From: Siderastrea radians
Lineage: Eukaryota; Cnidaria; Anthozoa; Scleractinia; Rhizangiidae
DNA length: 64,000 bases
Assembly (NCBI GenBank): GCA_964017195.1
Contig: OZ024890.1
Coordinates: 23,683,201 to 23,747,200, forward strand
Reading direction: 5' to 3'
Below are positions 1 to 12,165 of this stretch, in pieces. Below the pieces are notes generated by a model. The model was given only the letters and a program-made list of their open reading frames with translations. It had not been told where the DNA came from and searched no databases. Both the position numbers and the translations under genes were made by a program. How positions within the stretch are numbered: the first letter of the stretch is position 1; the number at the start of each line of letters is the position of its first letter.

Positions 1-3000
1 CTGGCATCAAAGTGAGACCGGGCTGACCCTGAAGATTAATCCCTTGATACTCAGCTGGCAAACCATCTTGTGTGAAACGAAAACTATGAAGCAGCGCCCC
101 AAGGAAAGTTGAAATTGTTTTCAAGACCATAGCTTCACCAGGACACTTACGCCGACCCCCTGAGAATGGCATGAACCCCCCAAGGAACTTTGGATCGATC
201 ACCTGACCGGCTCCATCAAGAAAACGACTGGGGTTGAAAACATCCGGGTCTTTCCAGGTTTCTGGATCGTGATGTACTGACCATAGATTAACAAAGACGA
301 TTGTGTCTTTCGGGATTGTGAAATCCCAGATGTTCGTCTCTGTGGTGGTGGATCGAGGAACTGCAAGAGGTGCAATGCTGGTCATCCTTAACAGCTCATA
401 GACTGTAGCTTGGAGGAAGGGAAGTGACTCTGTGTCTTGAAGGGTTGGCAGTCGTTCTCGTCCAATCACCTGATCTAATTCCTCATGCAACTGGCGCTGA
501 ATGTCGGGGTATTTCACCAGGTATGCTAGAGTCCAGTAGAGAGTGATGGATGAAGTGTCAAAACCGGCACCAAAGAGATCTCCCAGCAGTGCAATGATCT
601 GCTCGTCGCATAGCAGTGGAGCCATGCTTACGGTATCCTCTCCGGCTGGCCGACTTTCTCTCTCTTTCTCAGTTTCCCTCTCAACGACGCTGATAAAACT
701 GTCTGCGATATTTCGAACTTGTCCGTCAGCATAGGATTCTTTGTTCTTCTCAAACATCTTGGTGACCGCACCCAACACGGTCTTCATCGTCAAGTCAAGA
801 TTTGAAAGCGCCTTACTTGGAAGACACTTTAACAGTGGTAGGAAATCGACGTGGCTACTGCCATTCACCGCCTGTCGGAAATTTTCGGCGAGGTCGAGAA
901 TTCTTCCGAGTTCTTCATTGTCGTATGAACGTTCGACTCCGAAGAGCGCATTAAGGATGATGTTTGCTGTTGCGCACTGTAGATGTCTGAGAGTATTAAC
1001 CGGCTTTCCCTTCTGTTGCTTGAAACAGTGAATCAAACGCTGAGATTCTTGCAGGAGTTTCTCTCCAAAGGCGTCTGTGCTCTTGGCGAAGTTGTGGATG
1101 GCACAAAGGCTCATCTTACGAGAAAGCCGCCATTGGGGCGAGTAATCTGTCAGGGAGAGCATGTTACCATATGGATTTGCGATCTGAAAGGTGTGCAGTT
1201 GAGGCCGCCCAGCAAAGGCTTTCGAGTGTTTGATGATGGCTTCTTGGATGGCATTTACTCCATTTAGCACCACAACCAAACGATTTCCAAGCATCAAGCT
1301 GAACACGTCGCCGTATTTCTGCGCCATTTTGGTGAACACAAGGTGTGGGTTCTTTCCCAGGCGGAAACAAGCCCCTAATGTAAGAAAAAAAGAAAATGTT
1401 ATTTGTCGGTGGAAATGAGGCTTAGAAGCTTTCATTTTGGCTGTTTACCATTTACATGCGGAAACCAGTTGGTCCAACTGGTTTGTGCAAAACCTCCAGA
1501 ATGGGAAATTCCGTTCGAGATTGGCGTGTGCCATTTGTGCAATTCATCCTAATTTACGGAGAGATTATGGAACTACTTGACTATTTGGGCAGGGCCTGAA
1601 ACTTGTAGAAGAAAGAAAATACAGCTAAATTTTCTTTTTAAATACTCCGGTTGAGAATCTTAGGCTAACGCTCTCAAGACGTTCCGTTTATTTTGGGAAT
1701 TTTCCGGTCGGGCAAATTAAATTGAATAGCTTTACCACTTGCAGTCCAACCAAAATATCTGTACTCACGTATTTCATATAATCGTTTATAATGCTTAAAG
1801 TACAAAAAACCGGCTAATGCCAGTTCAAGGAATTGTCCCGGGGAGTTGTCTTACAAATCACATCAACCTTTGAACAGGTGAACCACAGCCTCCTTGTGCT
1901 TCGTTGATGACTTAAAAACGTAATTTATGTTATAAGTAAAATCGAGCCCTCCGGGGTCGGATGGAGCTAATGCTTGGCAAAAGTCACGCATTCGTGCTAG
2001 AAGCCTTGCGATGGGCGTGAAGCATGAAAAATAGGTCATCATCTACTTGTGTTATTGGGCATGAGTACTTGAATACGTGATTGTTGAGTTTGTAACTGCC
2101 ACACGTATACGACGTTCTTCATGTTTCTGTGGGGGGAATCTCATTAAAACCATGTTTTGTAGCTGATGCAATCTGCTTCCTTAACTGAAGAAGTGTGTAC
2201 CGTGACTGTTTTAGGATTTATCAACTTAATGCGGCAGTTGTCAGTGCTTAATCCTTTCATGTTTACTCACGGTCGGTTCTAATTGATGCGATGAATAGTA
2301 TTTCAGGCGTTATGAAATCCGGCTCCTGAAATCCCGGAGGTCTTCCATTACTTTTTGTCTAATTTTCACTGTCAGTGAAGGCATTCCAAGCTTCACTTCC
2401 AGTTGGATCACTATTTCTCCTAAGCCGGTCATCTGTTATACTACGTGTCGGTCACCGATTGAAAGCTCAATCTTTCAAACTCGAAGTTTTAGGTTGTGGT
2501 TTTACTAGCATTCTTCAGGTCCCGAATAAGTGCCCTGCCTCTCGGTTATTGTTAGGTGAATTGACTAAATCTACATAGATATCACATGATAACATTCAGT
2601 TTATTTCTTTAGGAAAGATTTTGCAGCCTTTACTTTCATAATCCCTTGAAAAATGTGAATACAATTCGTTGCTTTTCAGTGTGTTATTCAAAGGAATTAG
2701 TGTTAGCCGTCACTACTTTGTAATGTATGTGTAATTACCATTGGCTAAGGAAAATGGCACGTAACTGCCCTTGACAGTAACCGACTGCAGTGAAGCATGC
2801 AATAGTAATTAGGCCTCCACTATACGATGTCAATTCGTCTTTTGTTGTGGGTTCATTTGTCATATCCAAAAGGCACTACTGAGTCATCGCCCTATGTTTC
2901 GTCTCAAGCAAAAGCTTGCAAATTATAGAGTAAGTACTGACGTTTCAGCTGCAACAGGAAGTCAGATCACATACTAATCAATGTTTGGCCGCTTTGTTGA

Positions 3001-5427
3001 ATGCTGTTGAATTATGTAAATTGTGTTTTCTGCACGTGCATGTATTCAACATTATTGCACGTGCCGAATTCAACAGTGTTGTTTCACACCTGTGAAAAAG
3101 TAAAAGCTCGCGAATCAGAGTAAGTACTGATGTTTCATCAGCAGCGGGAACAGATCCTATGCTAATCAAGGTTTTACTCATCTGCTGAGCGTACCTTAAT
3201 CCTTCACTTGAAAAAGCATGCTTCCTTTTTACGGTTCGTTGCGATGCCCTTCTCAGATAGATCGGGATCATGGAAGGTTAAGAGCGGTTTGTTTTAAAGA
3301 ATTGGCAATTAAGACCGTCCGTAAAACTTTTGATTTCTTCTCTTATCTGGTTAGTCGTGGTGACGGGAAAATTCTGGACAGGCATGTATGACTTTAGTCT
3401 TCTCCTGTGGGACTGCAAGGAGCTTTGCCATTTTTTTAAAGTGTGAAATATATTTACATTTGCTCCTGATTATAGCTCTATTCAGTATTTATGCCTTTTC
3501 TGGGTGGTTATTGAATTACCCATGTTCTGGAACAGTTTTAAAAAGGTTCAGCCTCTTTTGCAATTCGCTAACTCACTTGAGGGGGTACTAGCAGAGTTGA
3601 AGTGATGTCGTGCCTTTCAATAAAATCATCAGTGACTGTGGTCCGACAACTCTTTAAAAATTGAGGTTAAACTACTAACCAAATTAGAGTAATGATTGTT
3701 TAATGGGGCGAAAACAACCAAGGAATCGAAAGCCAGTGTATGCTTTTTTTTTTTTCATTTGCTTAAGTCGCTTCGGGTATTTTTGAGTTGGGTAAGGTTA
3801 TAATGGCTAGGAAAAGATTCCTGTTCAATAACAAATTTTATCCGACAATAATTTAGACTTAACAAATTTTTACCGATGAACGCATTTATTTAATGCTAAC
3901 CGCTGATCTAGATTTTTTCTTTTTTCTTTCCAGTACAAAAGGAAGCCATGGTTTGATTTGAAACCTGTTACGAAAAAAAAACACGATGTTAATTGCATTC
4001 TTCCACTCAACAACTGAACTAAGCAAATAATATATGCTTTTTCCCCTGAAAAGAAAACAAAAGAAAACAAGACAAAACAATTTGTTCACGTGAAATGTTG
4101 CAAGACTCTCTTGGTAATTGAGCTAATTCCGGTAAGTAATTTGGTGTCAAAGTCCAGTTTTGCTTTGCGTACAGATCAAGATCGATATAGACAATACTGG
4201 CGGTTGTTGTGAAAGTAAGCAAAATTTTTCTGTAGTTAAACATTGTTAGAGTATGGTATGGTACAAAAGTCCATATAAATGCATTTTCGCTGTTGTCCGG
4301 TTTGAAATATAATGGCATGTAGTTTCTACTTCCCGTTGCCGGTCATTCCGCAAATTTTGATTAAAGCTCCCAAAACTCAGTTTTTATCGACAAATTAAAG
4401 CTCGTGGATAATTCTGCCATAAGGTCTACAATAGTCAACTTAAAAAGGCTATTACACCCAGTGTTAATTTAAAAGAATTTCTTTACTTTTAATCAGACTT
4501 TAATTCAGTCGAATACTGATTAATTGTTAATTATATTAACTCCTGAAACAGAGAAACTTGATAGTTTTTATTAGTACCGTACGGTTTTAAAATTTTGAAC
4601 TCAAGGAATAAGACATGCTTTATTTGGTTTTCTTGGTGCAAAAAACGCACTAAAGATAAACAGTGCCACATCACTATCGTAATTTGGCTAAGAGCACGCA
4701 ACATTCACCAAGCCTCTACGCTCGTGTCATGCAACGGGCTGGGCTCACTAATTATTCATTCATTATGCAATTTTATCGGTGATTTTGAGAACAAAGGGCC
4801 TTTCACACCCAGAAAGGTTATTGCTTTGAAGAGAGAGTTTATGGGAAAATTTTGGTAGAATTTTCAGCTTTTTCAGCGGTAAATTGTTAAATCCGAACAA
4901 ACTCGATTAGCTTTTTCAGAATTTTAAGACGCACCTGGGACGAACCATAATGAGTCACAGAGAGCTGATTTTGTAAACACTTTTGTGTTTTGGATGACAG
5001 ACGATTTCTCGCGAGGATTGTTTTCCTAGCAGCTTTATCAATATTTTAAAAATGTCAATTAACTCTACCCTTCTCGTTCTTAGCTGCGCTTACTGCACGA
5101 TTCCATGTTAGACTGAGAAAATACTAGTTTATTTTAAAATTGTCTCATTTAAATACTCTGAAGTGCTGTGTTTAAAACTAGCGTAAACTGTCGCAGTTGA
5201 CAAGAGACTTCAAAGACTGAACGGGTATTACTGGCTATGAAGGAAATAATCTGAGCTGACCGAAACAAACTCTTACCTACGACTGGCAGACCCCAGGGTC
5301 CGGGAGGCAACTTGGAAAAAGAATGCTCCCATACTGCTTTTCCAGAGAGGAACAGGCAAACCAGAAAACAGAGGAACAAAATTTGTCCAAACGATGAAAA
5401 CTCCTCAATTGGGAACGAAAAGCTCAT
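1..5427 (-). CDS. Cytochrome P450 gene 1 (clan 2, CYP1/CYP17-like), cut by the window start
   Basis: Two exons: exon 1 is 5427-5277 and exon 2 is 1374 to 1, running off the window. Exon 1 starts MSFSFPIEEFSSFG, has a hydrophobic anchor at about residues 15-33 and the hinge KLPPGPWGLPVVG; the donor is GTAG|GTAAGA and the acceptor CATTAG|GGGCTTG. I read exon 2 codon by codon to the edge (residue 508) and found no stop. It carries WRLSR, the I-helix AGFDTSS, YELLR (ExxR), PSRF and the haem loop FSGGRRKCPG. By alignment with gene 2 only 35 nt (ETFYVKVEERF and stop) are missing, with no net indel. Family knowledge: an ER-anchored NADPH-P450-reductase-dependent monooxygenase; substrate unknown. It is the only minus-strand copy and lies head to head with gene 2. 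It mixes features: its 5' half resembles type-A genes (NPYGNMLSL), while residues about 245-253 (LTMKTVLGAV) resemble type B, so it may be ancestral or converted. Confidence 0.92.
1375..5276 (-). other. Intron of P450 gene 1
   Basis: 3.9 kb between a consensus donor and acceptor. Long stretches are recognisable reverse-complement relatives of the introns of genes 2-6, for example 4590-4860 against 12720-12990, so the whole gene including its intron was copied. Short open frames here change between paralogues and are not coding. Two CACGTG hexamers lie near 3034 and 3058. I see no transposon with clear ends. Confidence 0.7.
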
Positions 5428-5640
5428 GTTGACTCTCAGTCAAAGGAAATAGAAAATTTAACGTTCTTCTTCGTGCTAGCACCTTGCTGTTCAAGGTTCA
5501 AATGGTCTCAAGAGAGACAAAATCGAGTATAAATATGCGAACAAATCGTTTACACCCCGTTGAACCCTTATCTATTGGTCGGCCATAATCACGCTATTCT
5601 TTTCGTGTCAATAACGCGAAAGTAATTTATTGGTTCACGT
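5428..5640 (-). promoter_or_regulatory. Promoter and 5' UTR of gene 1
   Basis: On the minus strand, reading towards the ATG: CCAAT (plus ATTGG 5629-5633), TAGCGTG (plus CACGCTA 5590-5596), a forkhead-like TGTAAACG (plus 5547-5554), TATTTATA (plus tataaata 5528-5535), then about 100 nt of leader ending GAGTCAACATGAGC. The order and spacing match the five other genes. The motif functions are inference; the conservation is seen. Confidence 0.6.
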
Positions 5641-6639
5641 TTTGAGCAAGTGCTCTTTTTGTTCTGCAGAGCATGTTCGGGACGCTGCTATCGTAATGTC
5701 AATGTAGTAAGACCAAGCACAAAATGGCTTTGATCGCATTTAACCTTCATGTAAGTGGTTTTGTTCCAGCTGCAAAATGAAGTTCTATTAAATCGACCTT
5801 AATCTACCTAACTACTGCTGATTCTAATATAGCGGAAAGAAATCGGAAATGAAAGCTGGTTATTAAAACGGAGGAACTTTTACGCTCTAAAGTAGCTTTA
5901 AATCTTTTAAGAGGTATCGATACTCTGGGAAAACCACAATAGATGCTAGTTTTGCAGTGCCCTTGCTGGGAGAATTGATTAGATAGCCCTTGGGTCACAC
6001 ATAGATTGGCGAAAATAACTAAGGGCTTGATCGACCACCAATTTTGGTGAACCACTAATAATGAAATTTCTTTCGCGGGGTTATTTGAATGGAGGACAAT
6101 TAAAATAATTGGCGTCTAAGTACTGCTAATATTTGGATGGCAACGATTGGTGGAGAGATTGTTTAGTGAGGCAGATATTAATCTGGAGGTGAAAGGTTGT
6201 TTCAGCTCCTGATCGAAGTACACGCGCCACTCATGTGATAACGAATTCCTCTGCACTAAACTGGTTGCAAGATAAGACTAGAGTTTGAATTCTGTATTCT
6301 TTTTCTACAATTTAATGAGCAACTGTGGATTTGTTGCCAAGTTAATGCAGTGCACATTTGTTCGTTTGAATGTTTTGGTTTTAGCTTATCACCGATTATA
6401 TAATAAATTAATATGAAAAACTAATGTTGGCTCCAGTTTATCGGTCAAGTAGTACAAACTCCATTCATTGCATTGCTTCCATTTCGCTTGGCCCGGCAAT
6501 GTCCCCATCCTCGATTGCAGTCGTTCAATTATGCATGCTGGGTATATGTTTAATTTTTCACCCCCAAAAGTAAATTTCCGTTCTTGTTATCCAATTTAAA
6601 CGCAATATTTGCAATTTTGTTTTGTACATTTACACGTTA

Positions 6640-7150
6640 GAGGCTTGGATCAGCGAAGTCCCGAATTACAACCATTCAAATGAAAGCCACTGAGCAGTGC
6701 TTCGGTGGTACTGTTATAATGTTGGGCAATAGTGTTTCTAGCTTTCACGTATGTTGATGAGATCTTATCTAGAAAAAGTGACCATTCAAATGAATGCTCA
6801 TATCATAAGAGGTCTCTGTACATTTTGACTGTTTGTTGAGCGGCCCAAGGTGATTTAATTTTCGAGTCGGTGGATGAAGTTCTGAAGTGTGCTCATAAAC
6901 GTTTTTCAGTGAAATCAACAACAACAACAACAACAACAAGCTTTATTTGCATGACTATAATAAGTACATACAGTATTGCAAAAGCGTAAAACTTAACTAA
7001 AGCGAAACTTATAACAATCATAATCATGCAAAAGGAAAAAAAGCATTAGTAGTATTTTCCTGTGGTACTATGCCGGCTGTGAAAGACCGTTCAATCTGTG
7101 GACGAAATCCTAAAGTGTGATCATTCCAATGAAAGCTAGATCATGCAGTA
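6640..7150 (-). repeat. Dispersed repeat with AGCTTTCATTTGAATGG core, several degenerate copies
   Basis: On the minus strand this holds repeated units of the form CACTGCTCAGTGGCTTTCAT, then TTGAATGG, then TTCGGGA or AGGATTTCGTCCACAG. The same unit recurs in plus orientation near 10620-10825, 17720-17875, 32905-33480, 40440-40600 and 55200-55350, and again in minus orientation at 28905-29270. The unit is roughly 100-160 bp and very degenerate. No terminal inverted repeats are clear; it behaves like an old interspersed or satellite-derived sequence. Confidence 0.5.
6917..7040 (-). mobile_element. Short LINE/SINE 3' tail with (TTG)n end, antisense
   Basis: A CAA-repeat tract followed by GCTTTATTTGCATGACTAT is present here and absent at the matching site in unit B (about 29161), where the flanks are otherwise alike. 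The same leader starts the longer LINE fragment at 8534, so this is probably a very short, severely 5'-truncated copy of the same family. It inserted after the unit duplication or was lost from unit B. Confidence 0.6.
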
Positions 7151-7889
7151 GTTTCCCGGAGACGTAGGCTAACGTTATTCTGGGTATTTGGGATGACCCA
7201 AGACAAGCAAAAAAGGTGCATAAATTTCCAACGGAAATATTAAGTGATAACACTGCCTTTCTGGATACAACATTTCTATTTCAGTTGAGTACAATGCCAA
7301 GTGCACTGTCATGCCAAGTTCCTAAATTCTCGAAAGCACACAGTGACAGGCTGTTTCCGTTTCAGCAAATTGTTTACTGAGAATACAAAACGTATTTTAA
7401 TACACTCGAGTTTCGGCACTGAGCTCTAGATCTTACCAGGTGTTTATTGTATTGTTACAAGACGTGCACTGGATCTACAGGTTGTTGCTTTGCCGATCCT
7501 TAGTTTAGCCCAGAAGGCCGCACGCTTGGTATCTGATCGACCTTAATGTGCACCGGTGTATACATATAAAGATCCGCAAACTGTATCCACTACACGCAAA
7601 AATATTTTCTGCCAAGTTTTTTCACTATAAAAAGCTTCATGTACAAAGCAACAATTCAGTCCTTTGACGATTGGCAAACTTTAGTGCAACCTGTTTGCCT
7701 ATTAGCCCCGGTTAATTGAATTGTTTTAATTAACATAAAAGCCATTTGAGTTAAAATAAAAGCAAATTATTTTTTAACGTTGTTACTCTTTGTACTTCTT
7801 ACTTTCTAGGTCACAAACACTTTGATTCTTCGATCCTAAAAATAATACTGATACTCAAAACATAGCTCCCGCAAAAATTCAAGTCATAC

Positions 7890-8088
7890 GGAATATTCTC
7901 CTTCCACTATCCGTGAGACTCTGAAACATGAAGCTAACGACCTTGATCGCATGATTGACCAGCTTTATATGTTTATAAATCGGCAGGGGTTTATGCGGAA
8001 GTTTCTGGAAGTCCAAATGTCATTCAAAGTTACGTGTGTGCAGTCCCGGTTTTTTAAGCATGATTCGCCCCTCCTGATTCAGCCATAG
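7890..8088 (+). other. Possible remnant coding exon, copy 1
   Basis: An open stretch reads RETLKHEANDLDRMIDQLY and continues to QMSFKVTC before ending at a TAG. An acceptor-like ttcttactttctag lies upstream near 7810. Unit B keeps nearly the same peptide at 30037-30345. The charged, heptad-like character looks protein-derived, but the upstream frame differs between the copies and I recognise no family. Downstream, 8240-8420 looks like a retroelement 3' tail ending in CTTGTCTTG, so this could be retroelement sequence rather than a host exon. Confidence 0.25.
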
Positions 8089-8533
8089 TCACAAAACGGC
8101 GAAGAAAATTTGCAGATCTTCCAGTTTTTCATGATTGCTTATATCTCGGGAAGTTAGTATTTCCTCCGAAAATTGCACATTTTCATCATAATCTCATGGG
8201 CGAAACATTACGGGCGAATCAAGCAAGATCCAGCATTCCACTAGATTTGTTAACCTCTTCTATTTGGATGATCCCAACTCGCTACCTACTTAGATGTTAT
8301 TATCTTTATTCTTTATTTATATTATATTAAATTGTTTATGTTTATTTCTAATCTGTATCCTATGTAAAGCTGAGCTTACATAGGAGTTAAATGAATTTTC
8401 TTGCCTTATCTTGTCTTGAATGACCGAAGACAGGAGTCACTAACTTCTCGAGATATATGAAAATTTTCTCATGAAATGACTGGGTTGTTAGTATGGTCAG
8501 CTGCATATCATACTGACACGCCTGTTTTCTACA

Positions 8534-9100
8534 CAACAACAACAACAAGCTTTATTTGCATGACTATAACAAATTATTACAGTATTGCAAAAGCTAATTT
8601 AATTATTAATTTCTTACTTAATTAAAATAACTAAAGGGATTACAACCAATTCTTATTTTTAACCATTCAGAGAGGTAGCCATTGTAACTAGTTTGTCTCC
8701 CTGTTCAAAGCATGACGAAATGAATGAAATTAATTGAATATTTATAAAATAATCAGTACAATTCACTAAATGTGACAATAAGGTCTCATGCGATAATAGT
8801 CGTAGAAATGGAGTTTTAGGTTCTATTTTAGAAAAGAACCTGTCTCTTATCGAAGAATAGCTCGGGCAATCTAGTAAAAAATGAGTTTCATCTTCAATTT
8901 TGTTACAATTGCAGAGACTACATAACCTCTCATCACGAGGTATTTTGTCGTATCTACCTGTTTCAATCCGAAGTTTATGACTGCTAATTCTCAGTTTTAC
9001 TAATGATTTTCTAGATGGGTTCTTTTCTTGTTATATCTAGGTAGGCAGAAAGGCTATAATTCTTTTTGAATGTGTAATAAAAACTAAGTTTTTGCGAATG
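8534..9100 (-). mobile_element. 5'-truncated LINE (non-LTR retrotransposon) with the C-terminal end of its polymerase ORF
   Basis: Read on the minus strand, about 8659-9020 is open for some 120 codons and ends in TAA at 8661-8659. It encodes the tail typical of many LINE ORF2 proteins: LRISSHKLRIETGRY, then a zinc-knuckle-like LCSLCNC...HFLLDCP, then a tail ending MATSLNG. A 3' UTR and a (TTG)n tail (plus CAACAACAA at 8534) follow. The insertion is absent from the same place in unit B (31217), so the copy is unit-A specific. There is no reverse-transcriptase core, so it is dead on arrival. The clade cannot be assigned from this piece. Confidence 0.75.
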
Positions 9101-9957
9101 TTGAAGCCACCCTCTAAAGGGTATCAGTTTTTTGCGACGTTTTGGTCTGAAATAGAGTATATTTTAAATTCACAACCTCTACCTCCCTCCCATCATAACA
9201 GTGAAGAAATTGGTTTGAGAGGAATTTTTCGTCTGCCAGGTTAAAAACGACTCCGGGCGGACAGAAATCTGAATATTTCTAGGTTTTAGGTTAAGGGAAC
9301 AACAGCTACTGCTCCCACTTGCAAGTGGCAATTTTAACAAGCATTAAATGTTTCTTGTTCCTTCTTGACAATATGACCCCATTATCATTTTTGTCAATGT
9401 CTAATTTTAATCATGCAATACTTGTTTTCCCTTTTTTTCCCATGGAGCTAATGTGAAAAGCTATTTTGAGAGCTTCCCTCGAACAAATCACAGCTTGTTG
9501 CAGGTATGAACATGATAAAGACGCCTACATTTAAAAGTAAGAAATTACACTCAGCATGACCCACGTATTTGTGGAGCAGGCAAACCTCATAAAATCGTCA
9601 GCGTGAAGTAGTAACTAATACTAAACAATGATAACTTTAGTAAGTGTCAAGCGTCCATGGGCCGCATAGAATGTCACTCACTGCAGATACACGAAAGGGA
9701 ACTCAAAATTAGCAAAAGTTCATTCTGAAGTTGGAAAGTTAAAAATATATATAGATGGTTTGCTCGGGTTAAAAAGAAAAATGAACTTGAAAATAGCGCT
9801 GGTGGAATCGGGGAGCTAGCATACTCATAATCGGGGACATATCATATTGTACTTATCAATGTGTCAAAGTAAACTTAGCGAGCAACCCTTTTATGTTTTC
9901 AGACCCTGGACAAACGGATACATCATTGCCATCCAAAAGCGTATCCGATTCATTGAT

Positions 9958-10068
9958 GAATTCAACATGTCACACATGTTTGGTCACACTGTGGAATGAT
10001 CAGTGGATGATGGTGAATAATGTTGGACGGCGTTGAATGGAATTTGATTGCCATAACATGTTGAATTC
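9958..10068. repeat. Short element with GAATTCAACATGT inverted ends
   Basis: A 13-nt perfect inverted repeat (GAATTCAACATGT at 9958-9970, ACATGTTGAATTC at 10056-10068) brackets about 85 bp. The same structure with the same ends sits at 32127-32237 in unit B. It looks like a small non-autonomous transposon remnant. The target-site duplication is unclear. Confidence 0.4.
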
Positions 10069-10838
10069 AATAGCGTTGAAAGTTGTTGAGTGGAAATGTT
10101 GCATTCGTTTGTCGGGGGCCAAAGACGTGTTGCGAACTGCTCAACAGGGCGTAAAACGGTAGAAACAAAAAAAAAGCGCAGAGAGACGGGGCCTTTTAGT
10201 AAATGTCGGGAACTCGGAGTGAGGGGTACGGGAGGTGGAAAGCCCCCATTTCCCCCCTCATATTTCTATACTGTGCGGTGAAATACCAGATCAGCAACGT
10301 TTTCATGATCAAGTTTTCTAGCAGGTCACCCCAACTGTGATAGCTACAGTAGTTTTTCCAGCTCCCTTTACAGTATTTCTGGTACTTTTGTTTAAAATTA
10401 AATATCATCCTGGTAAACTATTTTTTTTTTTAAATCAAGGGATATTTAACATGGAAGCCCTTTTCATAATAGTGGTTTTCAAAGGGGTCCTTAGCAAAAT
10501 AAATAAACCAAACAAAAACAAACTCCTAGGCAACAAAAAACACTGATTAGTGTCATCCCCGGCCATAGGAATGTACTGCTAATACATCAATACTTTCCAC
10601 AATTTCAAAGGATCAGCTTGAATTCACTGAGTTGAATGGTCACACTTCAGGATTTCATCCATCGGATCAAAAAATAAAATTACCCTATCGGGTCGCTTAA
10701 TTGACAGTCAGGAATGTTGTACTGTACAGTAACGTTCATTTGAATGGACGCATAATAACAAGGCCACCGAAAAACACTGTTCAGTAGCTTTCATTTGAAT
10801 GGTTGTAATTCGGGATTTCGCTTTCGGAATGAGACTTA

Positions 10839-11310
10839 GTTTAACGGTTGTCAGAAGTTATCGGGAACTTTGAATTTCTTAGTATTAATTAATAAATAGG
10901 CACCATCCGATTATTGTAAGCGGCAATCCTGATTTGGCTTTCCATTTTCAGTTGTTAGTTTTTGTCATGAAGTGCAAAAATTCACGTTCCATATTTTTCA
11001 CGATGCTGTTTTTCCTACCTCTAATTTACATACCATGCACGTGCTCCACGTGTACCCACATATTTTAAATTTGCATCCCGTTTGATCCCAGTAAACAAAA
11101 AGATGTGCGCGTTTTAGACGAAAACTCTATCTGGAAATAATTCTTTCAGGCCTTTTGTTTAATTTTTATGCTTTTATTACTCTTCCATATACTTGCTATT
11201 GTACGGCAAGCAAGGTACTGCTGATTATGTTGAACTTAGGTAATATCCCATATTACCCTGCGGTCTTGTCGCGTAGGCTTAAGCTCTCATCTGACAACGT
11301 TAATTGAAAT
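10839..11310. other. Unit-A specific intergenic segment
   Basis: This stretch has no counterpart in unit B, where 33483-34030 holds a SINE and different spacer instead. It contains two nearby CACGTG hexamers (around 11039-11051). I recognise no gene, repeat or RNA in it. Confidence 0.4.
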
Positions 11311-11959
11311 AGCTGTATACTGCACAGACTTGGCAACGAATCCAGAATTCAGTATTCGCTAAATTGTATCACATGAGTGGCGCGTGTACTTCGATCAGGA
11401 GCTGAAACAACCTTTCACATCCACATTACTATCTGCCTCACTAAACAGTCTCTCCGCCAATCATTGCCATCAAAATATAAGTGGTACTCAGACGTCAATT
11501 ATTTCATTTTGCTCCATTTAAATAACCCGCGAAAGAAATGATTATAGCGGTTAAGCAAAATTGCTGGTCGGCCAAGCAGAAACCCTCGTTTATTTTCGCC
11601 TATCTATATATGACCCAAGGGCTATATTATGTAATCAATTCTCCCAGCAAGGGCACTGCAAAAATAGCATCTATTGTGTGTTTTTTTTAAGTATTGATAT
11701 CTCTCAATAGATTTAAGCCGCTCTTCTGTTTAATAACGTGCGTTTCTAAATAACTTCAGTTCCCTTTATAGCATCATCATCCGTTAAGCTACATTTACGT
11801 CGATTAATAAGACTTTGTTTCGCAGCCGGAACAAAACCACTAACAGGTTAAATGCGATCAAAAGCATTTAGTGCTTGGGTTTTAACATATTGACATTACA
11901 ATATCAGCGTCCCGAAGAAGCATGCTCTGCAGAACAAAAAGAGCACTTGCTCAAAACGT

Positions 11960-12165
11960 GAACCAATAAATTACTGTCTCCTTATTGACACGAAAAGAAT
12001 AGCGTGATTATAACCGATAAATAGATAAGAGTTCAACTGGGTGTAAATAATTTGTTCGCATATTTATACTCGATTTTGTCTCTCTTGAGACCATTTGAAC
12101 CTTGAACAGCAAGGTGCTAGCACGAAGAAGAAGGTAAAATTTTCTATTTCCTTTGAAGAGTCAAC
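11960..12165 (+). promoter_or_regulatory. Promoter and 5' UTR of gene 2
   Basis: CCAAT at 11963-11967, TAGCGTG at 12000-12006, TGTAAATA at 12042-12049 (the forkhead-like site with one change from its paralogues) and TATTTATA at 12061-12068. The ATG lies about 100 nt after the TATA-like box. The layout is shared with genes 1 and 3-6. Upstream, 11320-11960 is conserved spacer that is also present before genes 3-6. Confidence 0.6.

Larger units (their letters stand above)
5899..10838. repeat. Spacer of unit A, copy 1 of a duplicated upstream block
   Basis: This block aligns along nearly its whole length with 28174-33482, starting at the shared TAAATCTTTTAAGAGG. It is the distal upstream region of minus-strand gene 1. 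Near 6100-6200 it is the reverse complement of the sequence upstream of genes 2-6 (around 11430, 20710, 34130). It differs from copy 2 by the two LINE-tail insertions listed separately and by lacking 505 bp found at 32733-33237. No gene is supported apart from the remnants listed. Confidence 0.8.

Noticed and set aside
543..1418. Open frames on the strand opposite P450 exon 2 (for example at 543-734, repeated in every paralogue)
   Set aside because: They are shadows of the P450 reading frame, conserved only because the sense codons are conserved.
12090..12125. TTGAACCTTGAAC direct repeat in the leader as a nuclear-receptor site
   Set aside because: Half-sites deviate from consensus (TGAACC rather than TGACCT) and the position is probably downstream of the transcription start.
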